A stretch of DNA of 59,816 nucleotides from Neolewinella lacunae. Lineage in GTDB: Bacteria; Bacteroidota; Bacteroidia; Chitinophagales; Saprospiraceae. Positions within the stretch are counted from its first letter, which is position 1; each line of letters starts with the position of its first letter. Below the pieces are notes generated by a model that saw only the letters and a program-made list of their open reading frames with translations, did not search any database and was not told the DNA's origin. The stretch is taken from the NCBI RefSeq assembly GCF_014349155.1, contig NZ_JACSIT010000117.1, positions 1 to 59,816 on the forward strand. Direction: 5' to 3'. The position numbers and the translations under genes were made by a program. This document shows, in pieces, positions 44,101 through 53,124 of the stretch.

Positions 44101-45409
44101 TTACCCAAACCCGCCCCGCCCGATCCTCCAGCAAGTCGGTAACACTACCCGAGGCGCTAAACACGGGGTCTTTGAATTGTTCAATCCGTCCGGTCGCAAG
44201 CTGCATCCGGTTGAGGCCCGTCCCCCGGGTGCCAATCCAGAGGTTGTTTTTGCTGTCTTCCAGAATGGCCCGTACGAAGTTGCCGGAAATGGAATTTTCA
44301 ATTCCCAGTTGGTGGCGAATGGTGTAGAACGGCCTTGCGTATAGGTTGAGGTATTGGACGCCTCCACCGTAGGTGGCCATCCAAAGGGTACCGTCCTGGC
44401 CGTGGTACAAATCCCCGATCGGTAAGGCGGCATTGCCGCTGGCAACGTAGCGGTCGTTGAGCGGAATGAATTCAATCTCCCGTAAATCCTTATTTTGCTT
44501 CGAGCGGAATAAGCCCTGTTGCGAACCAATCCAGATTTCATCGTCCCGACCCTGGATTAAGTGCATCGTGCTGAGGCTAGGACGGGCCTCAAGCGCCAGC
44601 TGGTTATTCGCATGCCGCAATACAATGGGCAACAGTCTTACTACCTGCTGGTCAGGGACGTCCGTGGGCAACGAAAAAGTAAGCAAGGAGCGGCCTCCCC
44701 CCACCCACAAGTCGTCGCCAATCAAAACCAACCCCGCCGAAGTCACCACCTTTCTTCCCAGGCTATCTACCAACTGCACGTGCTTGAGTTCCGCCGGGCC
44801 CTGGACCTTGAGTTCCTTACAAAACAAACCGGCTCTGGCCAAAATCCACAGGCGGTCGGCACTGTCCAACGCAAATTCGTAAACGGGCCCGGTAGACTGA
44901 TCCCTGAGCATCGGCAAGGCCGTCAACCGACCGGCTGCGTCTACGCCAAAGATTTCGGTGCCCTGCTCGCTGCCCAGCACGAGAACGTCCAGCCGGTTGT
45001 TGTACAGGACGTGCGAGATGCTCAATTGCTCAATCCTTTCCCGCTCGCCCACCGGCCAAACCAGTTCAATGTACCGCTCCTCGGTGGTTGAAAAACAACT
45101 GATCCCCCGTTGGGTCCCTAACCAAATTCGCCCGAGGTGATCAATGACCAGGTCATCAATGCGGTTGTTGTAGGCAGAGAGGATGGAGGTATCCCGGTTA
45201 AAGAAAGATTTAATCTCGTAGCCATCGAAACGGTCCAAACCCTGGTAGGTGCCGATCCACAAAAAACCGTGTTCGTCTTCTCCCAGGCAAGTGGCATCGG
45301 TATGGGAGAGCCCCTCGTCAATGGTCAGCTCCTTAAATCGAAACTCCCGGGGCTGTGCCTGCGCCACACCAAAACCCAGCAGTAATAAGCACAATAATAT
45401 CTTTTGCAT
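41177..45409 (-). CDS. Hybrid two-component regulator (HTCS)
   Basis: 1410 residues. Signal MQKILLCLLLLGFGVAQAQ; two seven-bladed Reg_prop beta-propellers to about residue 720 (repeated GxLWxGTxGxGL motifs); Y_Y_Y domain about 725-815; one TM segment FLYVVLFLAGLAMIYYYLL (about 824-846); HisKA with H882 in TNISHEFRTPLTL; HATPase N-box NLLSNAFKYTP; receiver with Asp 1211 in SDIMMPQMDG; AraC HTH about 1305-1405 (GLSRTKLYRRVKEATGES). Senses an oligosaccharide in the periplasm and activates the local glycan genes. It lies between GH27 (18 bp) and the sulfatase, which it probably regulates. Confidence 0.96.
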   Translation of the reverse strand: MQKILLCLLLLGFGVAQAQPREFRFKELTIDEGLSHTDATCLGEDEHGFLWIGTYQGLDRFDGYEIKSFFNRDTSILSAYNNRIDDLVIDHLGRIWLGTQRGISCFSTTEERYIELVWPVGERERIEQLSISHVLYNNRLDVLVLGSEQGTEIFGVDAAGRLTALPMLRDQSTGPVYEFALDSADRLWILARAGLFCKELKVQGPAELKHVQLVDSLGRKVVTSAGLVLIGDDLWVGGGRSLLTFSLPTDVPDQQVVRLLPIVLRHANNQLALEARPSLSTMHLIQGRDDEIWIGSQQGLFRSKQNKDLREIEFIPLNDRYVASGNAALPIGDLYHGQDGTLWMATYGGGVQYLNLYARPFYTIRHQLGIENSISGNFVRAILEDSKNNLWIGTRGTGLNRMQLATGRIEQFKDPVFSASGSVTDLLEDRAGRVWVSSPEGLKVFHPAQNYWEDIRVELGATDAISSKSVFTLGEDRLGQIWAGSWERGMNRIRYRGPGDYTVEQIFVEGSDHRITSNKVTYIYCDTLRNEVLAATDNGLNHLFLDRNGEIVHSRNYQAGKDGDGGLSSNFVWPIQRTSDGTIYAGTLGGGLNRIKPSAGQNGSYEVRTYGQAEGNPSRDVETLLLDQDGNLWLGGNGLAMFDPETETFQVFDRSDGLQSNSFKIGSAACGKDGRLYFGGINGLNYFYPRKVLEPLETPDRLALSDMIVNQRRVEVGQIGERWAILPQNLNEMEEIRLSHLENNFTLRFSSFNYRNPGKDRYRYRLLGYQNEWIEVPEGKREATFANLDYGTYTFQVEAARENRIWHADRIEKKIHIVAPWWNSKVARFLYVVLFLAGLAMIYYYLLRWDRLKKNLEFTQMEEQRAQEMHLTRLQFFTNISHEFRTPLTLILNPLHELLQEKVPPRKQERYMRIIERNAQRLLDLINELMDFRKTETGAYRLQAEQTDLSGFAGEIFKQFQEHALINKIEYEFEAVGFTNNLWFERKAMDKVIVNLLSNAFKYTPAHGLVKMAVLREVPAPSSLPAHHYREGNDLPEDTDYSYLCVRDTGAGINASDLPHIFTRYYSKPAEADDSAGSTGVGLAMVRSIVQLHRGTIDVYSEPKQGTVFLIGLPTGRNHLTEEQVVKSHVVKTATSNLPLLKNLPAGAPQEFQPATFTGDRPSVLFVEDNPELRLFLGEHFRDRYLLQLAENGAVALEMIKKQPPNLIVSDIMMPQMDGVELCAKVKQNEATRHIPIILLTAKASVESRLEGIGAGADYYLSKPFNLSELELIANNLLRHQKSQQDRFLTDSFSKARDIAIREEDQGFMKEVMEIIENNLEKAEFDVDYLSRMAGLSRTKLYRRVKEATGESVGQIIRKTRVQRAAELLASNNLTVVEVMYRVGIQSQSHFTKLFKKEFNKTPTEFVAGL

Positions 45410-45427
45410 GTCGGTAGAGCTAAACCA

Positions 45428-46735
45428 TCATTTGATCTCCAGTCGGTAGAGGCCTGCCCCGTGGCTGGCCACTACCGGCGCGAAACCAGCGGTGAAAATA
45501 CCCAGGTCGCGGCGTTCCCAGCAATCCCTGATGGCGTAGGTGTTGCCAGTACCCAAGGCACTGAAATTAACCTCAACGGGCCTTGGCCCCTCATCGGAGA
45601 GATTGAACAGGGCCAGATACAGGGCTGAATCGTCTTCGGCCCGCGCCAGCCAGGTGCAAGAATGCTCGGTGCGTTCCAGTTGCCGGTTTTCTTTACTGGC
45701 CTGGTTGACGGCCAAGACTTCGGGGTTGGTAATCAGTTGGAGGGAGAGGGCGTCGCTTTCCGGCAGGTGCCCGCCAAACATCAGCGGATTGCGGAAAATA
45801 CACCATAAAGTCATGAGCGTGTACTGCTCGTCTTCCGTGAAATTGGTTTGGCGGGGTGTGCCGATTTCCCCGCGAATGCCAATTTTCCCCAGTGGGAGCA
45901 TGTCGGCATCGGGCCAGGCCCCGGGGACGCTGCGGCTGGCCCAGAGGGCACAGCGTTCAAACTGCCGTTTGAGGGCTGGCCAATCATCCCAAAAATCTGC
46001 GGAAATCCGCCACATGTGGGCGTGCCGGCGCAGGTGTTTGGCCAGGCCGATGTAGGCCGCGCCGGGCGAGATGCTGAGCACCAAAGGGCGTTCGGCGGCG
46101 GCCATGGCAATACTCAGCCCTTCGACTTCGTCCAGGCGGTAGTTGCTGAACATCCCGTCGCCATCCCAGGAACCCAAGTCATCGGCTTTGATGAAGTCAA
46201 CGCCCCAGGAAGTGTACAATTCAATCAGGGAATGGTAGTAGGCCTGGCCAGCGGGGTGGGTCATATCAATGCCGTACATGGAATTGTACCAAAGGCACAT
46301 GTCGTTGGGGTTTCCAACGTCCTGGGCCCGGGCGTCAGTGCCTTTAATGGGGGTATTTTGCTCGTAGCTGATCCAGGGCATGCCCCGCATGATGTGGATG
46401 CCGAATTTAAGGCCGAGGCTGTGGACGTAGTCGGCCAAAGGTTTGAAGCCCTGTCCGCCGGCGGCGCTGGGGAAGCGCGTTTCGTCTACTTGCAAGCGGC
46501 CGTAGGCATCGATGATCATCGGTATTTTGGGGCCTTTGTAGTTGTCCTTGGTCGCCTCAGGCGCGTACCAGCCCAGGTCAACGACTACGTATTCCCAGCC
46601 CAATACCTTGAGGTGTTCGGCCATGAAGTCGGCATTGGCCCGGACCTCGGCTTCGGTGACGTTTACGCCGAAGCAGTCCCAGGAATTCCACCCCATCGGT
46701 GGGCGTTGGGCGTAAGAAGGGTCGATAACTTGCAT
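45428..46735 (-). CDS. GH27 alpha-galactosidase/alpha-N-acetylgalactosaminidase family
   Basis: 435 residues from MQVIDPSYAQRPPMGWNSWD. GH27 (Melibiase) marks: PPMGWNSWDCFG, YVVVDLGWYAPEA, FGIHIMRGM, VDFIKADDLGSWDGDG (nucleophile Asp 185) and WRISADFWDDW (acid/base Asp about 247). It removes terminal alpha-linked galactose or N-acetylgalactosamine. No signal peptide, so cytoplasmic. Second in the minus run after the symporter, 18 bp upstream of HTCS. Its promoter gap (46736-46888) contains an inverted pair of dispersed repeats. Confidence 0.9.
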   Translation of the reverse strand: MQVIDPSYAQRPPMGWNSWDCFGVNVTEAEVRANADFMAEHLKVLGWEYVVVDLGWYAPEATKDNYKGPKIPMIIDAYGRLQVDETRFPSAAGGQGFKPLADYVHSLGLKFGIHIMRGMPWISYEQNTPIKGTDARAQDVGNPNDMCLWYNSMYGIDMTHPAGQAYYHSLIELYTSWGVDFIKADDLGSWDGDGMFSNYRLDEVEGLSIAMAAAERPLVLSISPGAAYIGLAKHLRRHAHMWRISADFWDDWPALKRQFERCALWASRSVPGAWPDADMLPLGKIGIRGEIGTPRQTNFTEDEQYTLMTLWCIFRNPLMFGGHLPESDALSLQLITNPEVLAVNQASKENRQLERTEHSCTWLARAEDDSALYLALFNLSDEGPRPVEVNFSALGTGNTYAIRDCWERRDLGIFTAGFAPVVASHGAGLYRLEIK

Positions 46736-46764
46736 ATCTGTACTTAATTTTTTCAGCTTTTGAT

Positions 46765-46782
46765 GGGCGCGGACGCAGGTGC
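46765..46782 (-). repeat. 18-bp dispersed repeat, pair A left copy
   Basis: Plus strand GGGCGCGGACGCAGGTGC, 30 bp upstream of the GH27 start. It is followed on the plus strand by a run whose complement is CTTCCCCTGCTCCTT, so the extended element is present too. Confidence 0.9.
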
Positions 46783-46861
46783 CAGGACCGAATTAAAGGA
46801 GCAGGGGAAGTAGGAGCTCCCGGCCGTCTTTAGCCCTTCCATTGCTCCTCAACGGATTATT

Positions 46862-46879
46862 GCACCTGCGGCCGCGCCC
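46862..46879 (+). repeat. 18-bp dispersed repeat, pair A right copy
   Basis: GCACCTGCGGCCGCGCCC, perfect consensus. With 46765-46782 it forms an inverted pair separated by 79 bp (one mismatch in the stem). It ends 9 bp before the symporter stop. Confidence 0.9.
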
Positions 46880-46888
46880 GGAATGGCG

Positions 46889-48673
46889 TTAGAAAAGCAC
46901 GCCAAAAACAAAAATGAGGGCAAACATCAGGATCACGCTCAAGGTCCACCAAAAGGCCACCCCTTGGTACCAGGGGCGTCCGTCTTTGGGCAGAAACTGG
47001 AGCTTTTTGAGGTTGAAGGTCAGGTCGTCCGTAACTTTTTCCGGCGGCGGCGGGGCGGTTAGCAGGCTGATGACGGTCACCAAAACCATGCAAAAGGCCC
47101 AGTTGAGCAGGCCCTGGTTCGCGTAGGGGCCTAGCCACTCGGGGGCACCCCCGCTATTGACCCAGACTTTGACCAGAAAGCCAAAGATCAGACCGGCTAC
47201 TGAGGTAGTGAAGGCAGCCGTACCGTTGACGCGTTTCCAGAAAGTTCCCAGCAGGAATACGGCCGAAAAAGGCGGGGCGAAAAAGGTGAAGAGCTCCTGG
47301 ATGTACACAAAGAGGCTCTGCCCCAGGGTGGAGATCCAGATGCCCAGGAGGATGGACAGCACCAGCACCACGGCCGTAATGATGCGCCCAGTGCCCACCA
47401 CCTCGTCTTCGCTGGCCCCCGGCTTGTAATACCGCTTGTAGAAATCCATCGTCAGGATGGTGGAAGTAGACGTGAGTACCGCACTGACCGTTGACTGAAT
47501 GGCTCCGAACAAGGCCGCCAGCAGGATGCCGCGCAGTCCAACCGGAACGAGCAGACTGATGAGGTTAACGTAGGTTTTATCGGCCTCCGGGCGGATGTTC
47601 TCCAGGGACTGGCCAATGAGCATCTCGGGGTGGATGGCAAACCAGATCAGGCCCGGAATCACCACCACGAAGGGAATGAGCAGCTTGAGAAAACCAGCAA
47701 AGGTGACGCCCATCTGGGCGTGGTATTGGTCTTTGGCGCCCAGCACCCGCTGAATCATGAACTGGTTAATGACCGTATACCAGAGTCCGATGTAGAAGAA
47801 GCTCATGATCCAGTGCGTCCAGGGTGTCGTCTCGTGGGTCAGCGGCTGGATGACGGAGAGCCGGTTGTAGGTCTCGGTGTCGGCCCCGACAATGCCGGCG
47901 CGAATGTTATCCATCGCTTCGAGAAATAAGCCGGAATTTGCCTGGTTGCGTTCGAGCATGACCCGCGTTCCTTCCAGGATGCCGGCTCCCTCCCCGAGGT
48001 AGGCGAGCCCGAAAAACGTAACGCTGAGTCCGCCGAAAATCATGATGACAATCGTCAGCAAATCCATCCAGGCTACCGACTTTAACCCACCCCAGATGGC
48101 CCAGACGCCAGCCGCTACCCCAATGACCGCAATGCCCAGGTAAAGGCCAGTATCGGTGGCCGTACCGTCCAGTACCGCCGCGGGGTCTACGCCCAACAAT
48201 TGATTGATGCCCATGACCCTTTCCAGGATGAGCCCCCCGCCGTAGATCACGGGCGCCAGGAAAGCCACGATGTTGGCGATGACTGTGATCAGGCCGAAAA
48301 AGAAGCGCATCTGAGAATTGAAGCGCTTTTCCAGAAACTCAGGAGCGGTGAAAACCTTGGCGCTGAGGAGAAAAGGGATGAAAATCCAGATCAGAAAGCT
48401 GAAGGCGATGATGCTGCTCCATTCTGGCGTAGCGACACATATGCCGTAGATGACCGCCGCGCCAATCATGCCGATGAAGTGCTCGGTCGAGATGTTGGCA
48501 GCAATGTAGGAGGCCCCTACCACGTACCAGGGTAAACTGCGGCCCGCCAGGAAGTAATCCGCACTGTCTTCGTCCTTTTTCCGGCCAAACCAGTAGCCGA
48601 CAAAGCTGAGCAAGAGAAAGTAAGCAATGAAAGTAAGGTAGTCCCACGGAGTGAGCGCAAAAGAATTGCCCAT
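46889..48673 (-). CDS. Sodium/solute symporter (SSS family, SGLT-like)
   Basis: 594 residues, about 14 membrane segments: YLTFIAYFLLLSFVGYWFGR, the Na+/sugar motif region DYFLAGRSLPWYVVGASYIA, EHFIGMIGAAVIYG, ISLLVPVGLRGILLAALFGA and ILTMDFYKRYYKP. Na+-coupled uptake of a monosaccharide or similar solute. Upstream of GH27 in the same direction. The SSSF family covers sugars, sialic acid and myo-inositol; the sugar-cluster context favours sugar. Confidence 0.9.
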   Translation of the reverse strand: MGNSFALTPWDYLTFIAYFLLLSFVGYWFGRKKDEDSADYFLAGRSLPWYVVGASYIAANISTEHFIGMIGAAVIYGICVATPEWSSIIAFSFLIWIFIPFLLSAKVFTAPEFLEKRFNSQMRFFFGLITVIANIVAFLAPVIYGGGLILERVMGINQLLGVDPAAVLDGTATDTGLYLGIAVIGVAAGVWAIWGGLKSVAWMDLLTIVIMIFGGLSVTFFGLAYLGEGAGILEGTRVMLERNQANSGLFLEAMDNIRAGIVGADTETYNRLSVIQPLTHETTPWTHWIMSFFYIGLWYTVINQFMIQRVLGAKDQYHAQMGVTFAGFLKLLIPFVVVIPGLIWFAIHPEMLIGQSLENIRPEADKTYVNLISLLVPVGLRGILLAALFGAIQSTVSAVLTSTSTILTMDFYKRYYKPGASEDEVVGTGRIITAVVLVLSILLGIWISTLGQSLFVYIQELFTFFAPPFSAVFLLGTFWKRVNGTAAFTTSVAGLIFGFLVKVWVNSGGAPEWLGPYANQGLLNWAFCMVLVTVISLLTAPPPPEKVTDDLTFNLKKLQFLPKDGRPWYQGVAFWWTLSVILMFALIFVFGVLF

Positions 48674-48932
48674 GAAATGATGCTGCTAAAGCGTGATGAA
48701 TAAGCTGGCGTAGCACTTGTGCATGAATCGAATCTGCATCACTGACAGCAAACGAAGTTTTTTGGCTACCGGGTAAAAGTCCTCACACTCCTCAGGCGAA
48801 TCTTAGCGATTTTGTACCGACCATTGGCGAAAACGTTTTATCCAGCTTCCGATCGTCCTGACGGTGGGTGGGCTTGCCACTGGACGTTCGCTCGGCGGTG
48901 GATTTGTGCGGCGTGAAGCGAGGCGGGCTGGA

Positions 48933-50525
48933 CTATTTTTTCGTCAGGAGGGTGTTTTCCAGCAGTAGGAAAGGTATGCCGTCGCGCAGCCACCGCTCTT
49001 GGGTGGCCAGGTAGCGCCGGTCGGCAATTTCCATGGCCAGGGAGGAAAGGATGATGTCTTGGTCGCCGTCGCCGTCCAGGTCGCCAACGTCGAGGCTCAG
49101 CCACCGGCCCATCCGGTGGTCCGCAAAAGTGTGGGGACTAAACTGGAGCGGCGCGTCCTGGCGCAGGTATACAAAGCCCGGAGAGCCGGGTTGTCCGTAA
49201 TCGGGGAAATAAGCGACGGCCGCGATGTCAAGATCTCCGTCTTGGTCGAAGTCGACAGCCTGGGCACCGTAAGCGCCTGGCAGGTGATGGAAATAGACCG
49301 GTTCGAAGCGATCCTCCCCCGCGTTGCGAAAAAGGTAGACCCCGTGGTAAGGCTTGAGGATGGGGTGATAATCCGCATTGTCTCCGGCGGTGTAGAGGAT
49401 ATCCAGGTCGCCATCGCCGTCAAAATCGACCAACTCAAAGGAGGTGGAGCCGTAGGAAGGGGGAAATTGCAGGATGCTTTTTTCGCGGAAGCCTCCGGTC
49501 CCGTCGTTATAAAAAATGGAGATGCCTTCGCGGGCCTGCGCGAAGAGCGCTACTACGTCCGTGAAGCCATCGGCGTTCATATCCCGCAGGAAAGTCTTGA
49601 CGGCACCGGCGCTTTCCCGTAGAGGGTGGCGGCGGTAGCCCGTGGGCGTACGCTCCCACCAGGCCAGGGCGCCCAGCCATTTGCCGAATTCGCACACCAC
49701 AATGTCACGCAATCCATCCCCGTTGAGGTCGCCGAAGGTGGCGTGGACGGGACGACGCAGGGCGGGAAGCGGGGTCTGGGCCGGGAGCGCAGGATCATTA
49801 GGGTAGCGGATCAGGAAGCCTTCCGGGCGGTCGGACGCCAGGAAATTGCCGATGCCCGTCAGCCACAAGGCATCGGCTTCTGTATTAAGGTGAACGGCCC
49901 CCGAAGGGAAAGGGGCTTGTTTGACCAGCTCCAGTTGGTCGTTCCACTGGAATACCAGGCTTTTTTGGACGTCTGCGGTCATGAGCTTTCCCGGTTCCAG
50001 CACCTTGGCCAGGGTGGTTCCGGGCGGAGAAAAGCGGAGGCTGGGCAAGCGAAGTCGAAACGGCAGGGTGGTATCGGGCGTACTGCGGTAGGTGGCGGCG
50101 GGCAGGGTTGCCGGGGCTTGCTCCAGGTACCAGGCGAGGAGGCGGTCCCAATCTGCGGTGGCCAGGGTCGGCTCGGTAGGAAAAAGCCGCGCTTGGTCGA
50201 TGAGCTGGGTGCCGAGCCCCGCTTCGGAGAACTGCTGCAGGATGCTGTCGGGAACCCCCGTGCGGAAGCCCAGCATGAATTTCATCTTGGGGAGCACGGC
50301 ACGCTCCCAGGTGGCTTTATCCAGAAGTTGGGGCTCGGGGAAGGCGTGACATCCTCCGCAGGTGCTTTGGGCCAGTTCGGGAGTAGGCAGGTTGGAGGCG
50401 GGGACTTCTTCGGCGCAGTAGTATAAGGTCAGCATCAGGCCGCTCACAAAAATCGCCTTGGCCCACGTGCGTAGGTCATTCACCACAAAAGCCGCGTTGC
50501 AGGAGGAAGCGGGGTATTGTCTCAT
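48933..50525 (-). CDS. Exported protein with heme-binding motif and FG-GAP repeats
   Basis: 530 residues. Membrane segment about 23-37 (KAIFVSGLMLTLYYC) may be a signal with a lipobox-like Cys 37. A single class I heme motif STCGGCHAFPEP (residues 54-65) heads a short cytochrome-like region; the rest (about 200-525) is a beta-propeller of FG-GAP/VCBS repeats with Ca2+ loops such as GDLNGDGLRDIVV, VDFDGDGDLDILYT, VDFDQDGDLDIAAV and GDLDGDGDQDIILS. The mix of cytochrome plus FG-GAP is seen in planctomycete and Bacteroidota proteins of unknown role. First gene of the minus run leading to the symporter, 259 bp upstream; that gap holds no feature I can name. Confidence 0.8.
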   Translation of the reverse strand: MRQYPASSCNAAFVVNDLRTWAKAIFVSGLMLTLYYCAEEVPASNLPTPELAQSTCGGCHAFPEPQLLDKATWERAVLPKMKFMLGFRTGVPDSILQQFSEAGLGTQLIDQARLFPTEPTLATADWDRLLAWYLEQAPATLPAATYRSTPDTTLPFRLRLPSLRFSPPGTTLAKVLEPGKLMTADVQKSLVFQWNDQLELVKQAPFPSGAVHLNTEADALWLTGIGNFLASDRPEGFLIRYPNDPALPAQTPLPALRRPVHATFGDLNGDGLRDIVVCEFGKWLGALAWWERTPTGYRRHPLRESAGAVKTFLRDMNADGFTDVVALFAQAREGISIFYNDGTGGFREKSILQFPPSYGSTSFELVDFDGDGDLDILYTAGDNADYHPILKPYHGVYLFRNAGEDRFEPVYFHHLPGAYGAQAVDFDQDGDLDIAAVAYFPDYGQPGSPGFVYLRQDAPLQFSPHTFADHRMGRWLSLDVGDLDGDGDQDIILSSLAMEIADRRYLATQERWLRDGIPFLLLENTLLTKK

Positions 50526-51185
50526 CTACCGCCAAATATAATTGGCCCCGGCCGTTAGGTAATAGGGCTCCAGTTGGTTATAGGGGTCATTGCGATCCAG
50601 GGGGGTGTAAAGATTGCGTAAGGACATGGTGTGCTTCAGGTAAAAAGCGACTTCCTGGCTAACATTGTACTGAATGCCCACCAGGTGGCTCAGGTCAGTA
50701 GGGTTGAATTGGTCCCGGATTTCATTGATTTGCAGAAAAGGATAAAAGCGGACATTGGCACCAGTTTCCTGGATCTTGCTGCGAATCAGGCGACCCACCG
50801 AAAAACCGGTAAATAATTCGACGGGAAAAATTCCCTTCTTTTTATCGCCAGGAGCGATGTGCAGCAAGAAGGGAAGCTCGACGTAATAGATTCCGATGTT
50901 GATGGAATTGCCAAAATCCCGAAGCTCTTCGCGGGAACTCGGTCGGGATCCCCGTTGGCTGTACAACCATTGCACACTGAAGTAAAAGCGATCGCTGAGC
51001 CGGACGATGCCCTTGATGCCCGTTTCGATGCCCAGGCGGCGGTAACCCGCGTAGGCATCACCGTCTACCTGAGACAGATTAGCGCCCAAGACCAGGCCCG
51101 CCTCAAACCTGCGTTGTGCTCCTGCCTGGGCAGCCAGGAGGAAAAGAAAACACGGAAAGAGAAAGGACTGCATAAATTTAAGCAT
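50526..51185 (-). CDS. PorT-family outer-membrane beta-barrel protein
   Basis: 219 residues from MLKFMQSFLFPCFLFLLAAQ (signal, cleaved after AGAQ). The barrel is recognisable by RRFEAGLVLGANLSQVDGDA, YAGYRRLGIETGIKG, YFSVQWLYSQRG, YYVELPFLLHIAPGD and the C-terminal YYLTAGANYIWR. Only one base separates its stop from the heme/FG-GAP start, so the two are cotranscribed. General function unknown. Start at 51185 chosen for the signal. Confidence 0.75.
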   Translation of the reverse strand: MLKFMQSFLFPCFLFLLAAQAGAQRRFEAGLVLGANLSQVDGDAYAGYRRLGIETGIKGIVRLSDRFYFSVQWLYSQRGSRPSSREELRDFGNSINIGIYYVELPFLLHIAPGDKKKGIFPVELFTGFSVGRLIRSKIQETGANVRFYPFLQINEIRDQFNPTDLSHLVGIQYNVSQEVAFYLKHTMSLRNLYTPLDRNDPYNQLEPYYLTAGANYIWR

Positions 51186-51408
51186 AGTGCCCGATGGTTC
51201 GATTCCCCTAAAATTATACAAAGCCCGGAGGTGGAGGAGTGGAACCGGGCATTCCGGGTCAATAACGCTAGAGTTTGGTACGCATCGGCCATTAGTACCC
51301 GGATTTTCGTCGGTGCTTCATGGATCACTTCACCACTGTGGCTTTTTTCTTCCGCTTTCCTCCTTCGGTTAAAGCCGATGGATAGCAACTGCCCACCAAT
51401 AATTGACC

Positions 51409-53124
51409 ATGCCCCAGCAATTACTGTCTTTCCTCCTTCTGCTTTGCCTATCCCTGGTGGAGGTCAAGGCCCAAACACCGCGCTTTTCTGCCCCGGTGGA
51501 AATTAACCAACTTCCGCAAGCGGCTGCTGACCGTTACCGTTTCTCCCATCCCTTTGAAATACTGGTGGACCGGGCCGGCTTTTTGTGGGTGAGCAGCAAG
51601 GCAGGCCGGATCAGCCGGGTGGACCCGACGACGGGGCTCCGGCAAGTGGTTAAAGACCTGGGTCCGGTCATTCACTTCACCCGGTACACCAATAACAATG
51701 GCGTACTAAATCGCGTGGCCCAGGATGGCCTCCAGGGGATCGCCCTGCACAGCAATTACGGCGCAGGAACGGGGGAAGACTACCTTTACGCGGCTTATGT
51801 CTACGATGCCGATAATGGCCCGCAGTTGAACCGCAGGTTGCGGATCGTCCGGTACACCATCACCGAAAACGCGGGCGTACTCGGCACCTCCAACGGCACC
51901 CTATTACTGAATGGCCTGCCCGCCAGCAATGACCACAACGGCGGCCGTCTGCTTTTCGGGGCCGATGCAAAACTCTACTACGCCATTGGCGACCAGGGGG
52001 CCAACCAAGGGGCGAACCGGTGTAACCCCAACCTGGCGCAGGCTACCCCGACGCAGCAGGCCATCATTAGCGCCGACTGGACAAGCTACCAAGGCAAAAT
52101 ACTGCGCCTGAACCTCGACGGCAGTATTCCCATTGATAACCCGCTGATCAACGGCGTACGCAGCCACATTTTCTCCTACGGACACCGCAACCCCCAGGGC
52201 ATCGCCTTCGGCGAACCAGTGGATGGCCGCCCGGCACTGCTGTACAGCAACGAGCACGGGCACCGTACGGATGATGAAGTCAAACTGATTAGGGCCGGAG
52301 GAAATTACGGTTGGCCAAACGTTGCCGGGTTTAAGGATGGCATTGGGTACCAGTACTACAATTGGAGCTCGTCGGCAAATTGTGGCAATTCCTCCTCCAG
52401 CGCCTGTCAACCCCCCAACGACGCGGCGACTTCCCCCGAGCTCGCTTTTAACCACCCCGACTTTCATCCACCCCTGGCGTCCTATTTCGTAGCTGCGAAC
52501 CCGCCCTGCGACGACTTTTTTACCTGGCCGACTTTTGCCCCCTCTAGCCTGGAGCATTACCCTTTTCCCAACGGCATCCCTGGGTGGGAGAACAGTCTTT
52601 TAGTGACTACCCTCAAACGGGGCACCCTATACCGCCTTCAGTTGTCCCAGGATGGCAGCTCGATCGTATCGGATACCATTGGCTTTTTCACCAGCCGCAA
52701 CCGCTACCGCGACCTGGCCATCAGCCCCGACGGCCGGAAAATCTACTTGCTCACCGACAGCATTGGGGGCACCTCCTTTGCCTCGGGAGCCAACGAAGAA
52801 GCGCTACTGAACCGAGGGTCGATACTGGAAATAAGCTATGACCCGGCCGTGGCCACCACCGGGGCCGCCCGTGTGACAGCGCCCTGGACCATTTTTCCAA
52901 ACCCCACTTCCGGCCTGGTAAATCTTTCCACTGCGGCCCAGTGGCAAAACGGCCATTACACGGTATACGATAACCTTGGCCGTAGCATTCTTACTGGCAA
53001 CATTACCGCCAGTAAGCTCGAACTGCGGCTCGATAATGCAGAGGCCGGCGTTTACCATATTCTGCTCGAAAACCAACGGCGCAACCTTTCGGCGACGCAG
53101 CGGATCGTCCTCCACAACCGTTGA
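51409..53124 (+). CDS. PQQ-dependent sugar dehydrogenase-like protein (GSDH) with T9SS CTD
   Basis: 571 residues with signal MPQQLLSFLLLLCLSLVEVKAQ. Six-bladed beta-propeller of the glucose/sorbosone dehydrogenase family: GLQGIALHSNYGAGTGED, NDHNGGRLLFGADAKLYYAI, YGHRNPQGIAF and EHGHRTDDEVKLIRAGGNYGWP (PQQ/Ca site). A T9SS sorting domain (TIFPNPTSGLVNLST) closes it. Expected to oxidise a sugar outside the cell; cofactor genes were not seen in this window. Divergent from the PorT-like gene (223-bp gap). Confidence 0.9.
   Translation: MPQQLLSFLLLLCLSLVEVKAQTPRFSAPVEINQLPQAAADRYRFSHPFEILVDRAGFLWVSSKAGRISRVDPTTGLRQVVKDLGPVIHFTRYTNNNGVLNRVAQDGLQGIALHSNYGAGTGEDYLYAAYVYDADNGPQLNRRLRIVRYTITENAGVLGTSNGTLLLNGLPASNDHNGGRLLFGADAKLYYAIGDQGANQGANRCNPNLAQATPTQQAIISADWTSYQGKILRLNLDGSIPIDNPLINGVRSHIFSYGHRNPQGIAFGEPVDGRPALLYSNEHGHRTDDEVKLIRAGGNYGWPNVAGFKDGIGYQYYNWSSSANCGNSSSSACQPPNDAATSPELAFNHPDFHPPLASYFVAANPPCDDFFTWPTFAPSSLEHYPFPNGIPGWENSLLVTTLKRGTLYRLQLSQDGSSIVSDTIGFFTSRNRYRDLAISPDGRKIYLLTDSIGGTSFASGANEEALLNRGSILEISYDPAVATTGAARVTAPWTIFPNPTSGLVNLSTAAQWQNGHYTVYDNLGRSILTGNITASKLELRLDNAEAGVYHILLENQRRNLSATQRIVLHNR

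Noticed and set aside
50348..50365. CCGCAGGTGC in the heme-motif gene, resembling the 18-bp repeat
   Set aside because: Only ten bases match and they are accounted for by the Ser-Thr-Cys-Gly-Gly codons of the CxxCH motif.
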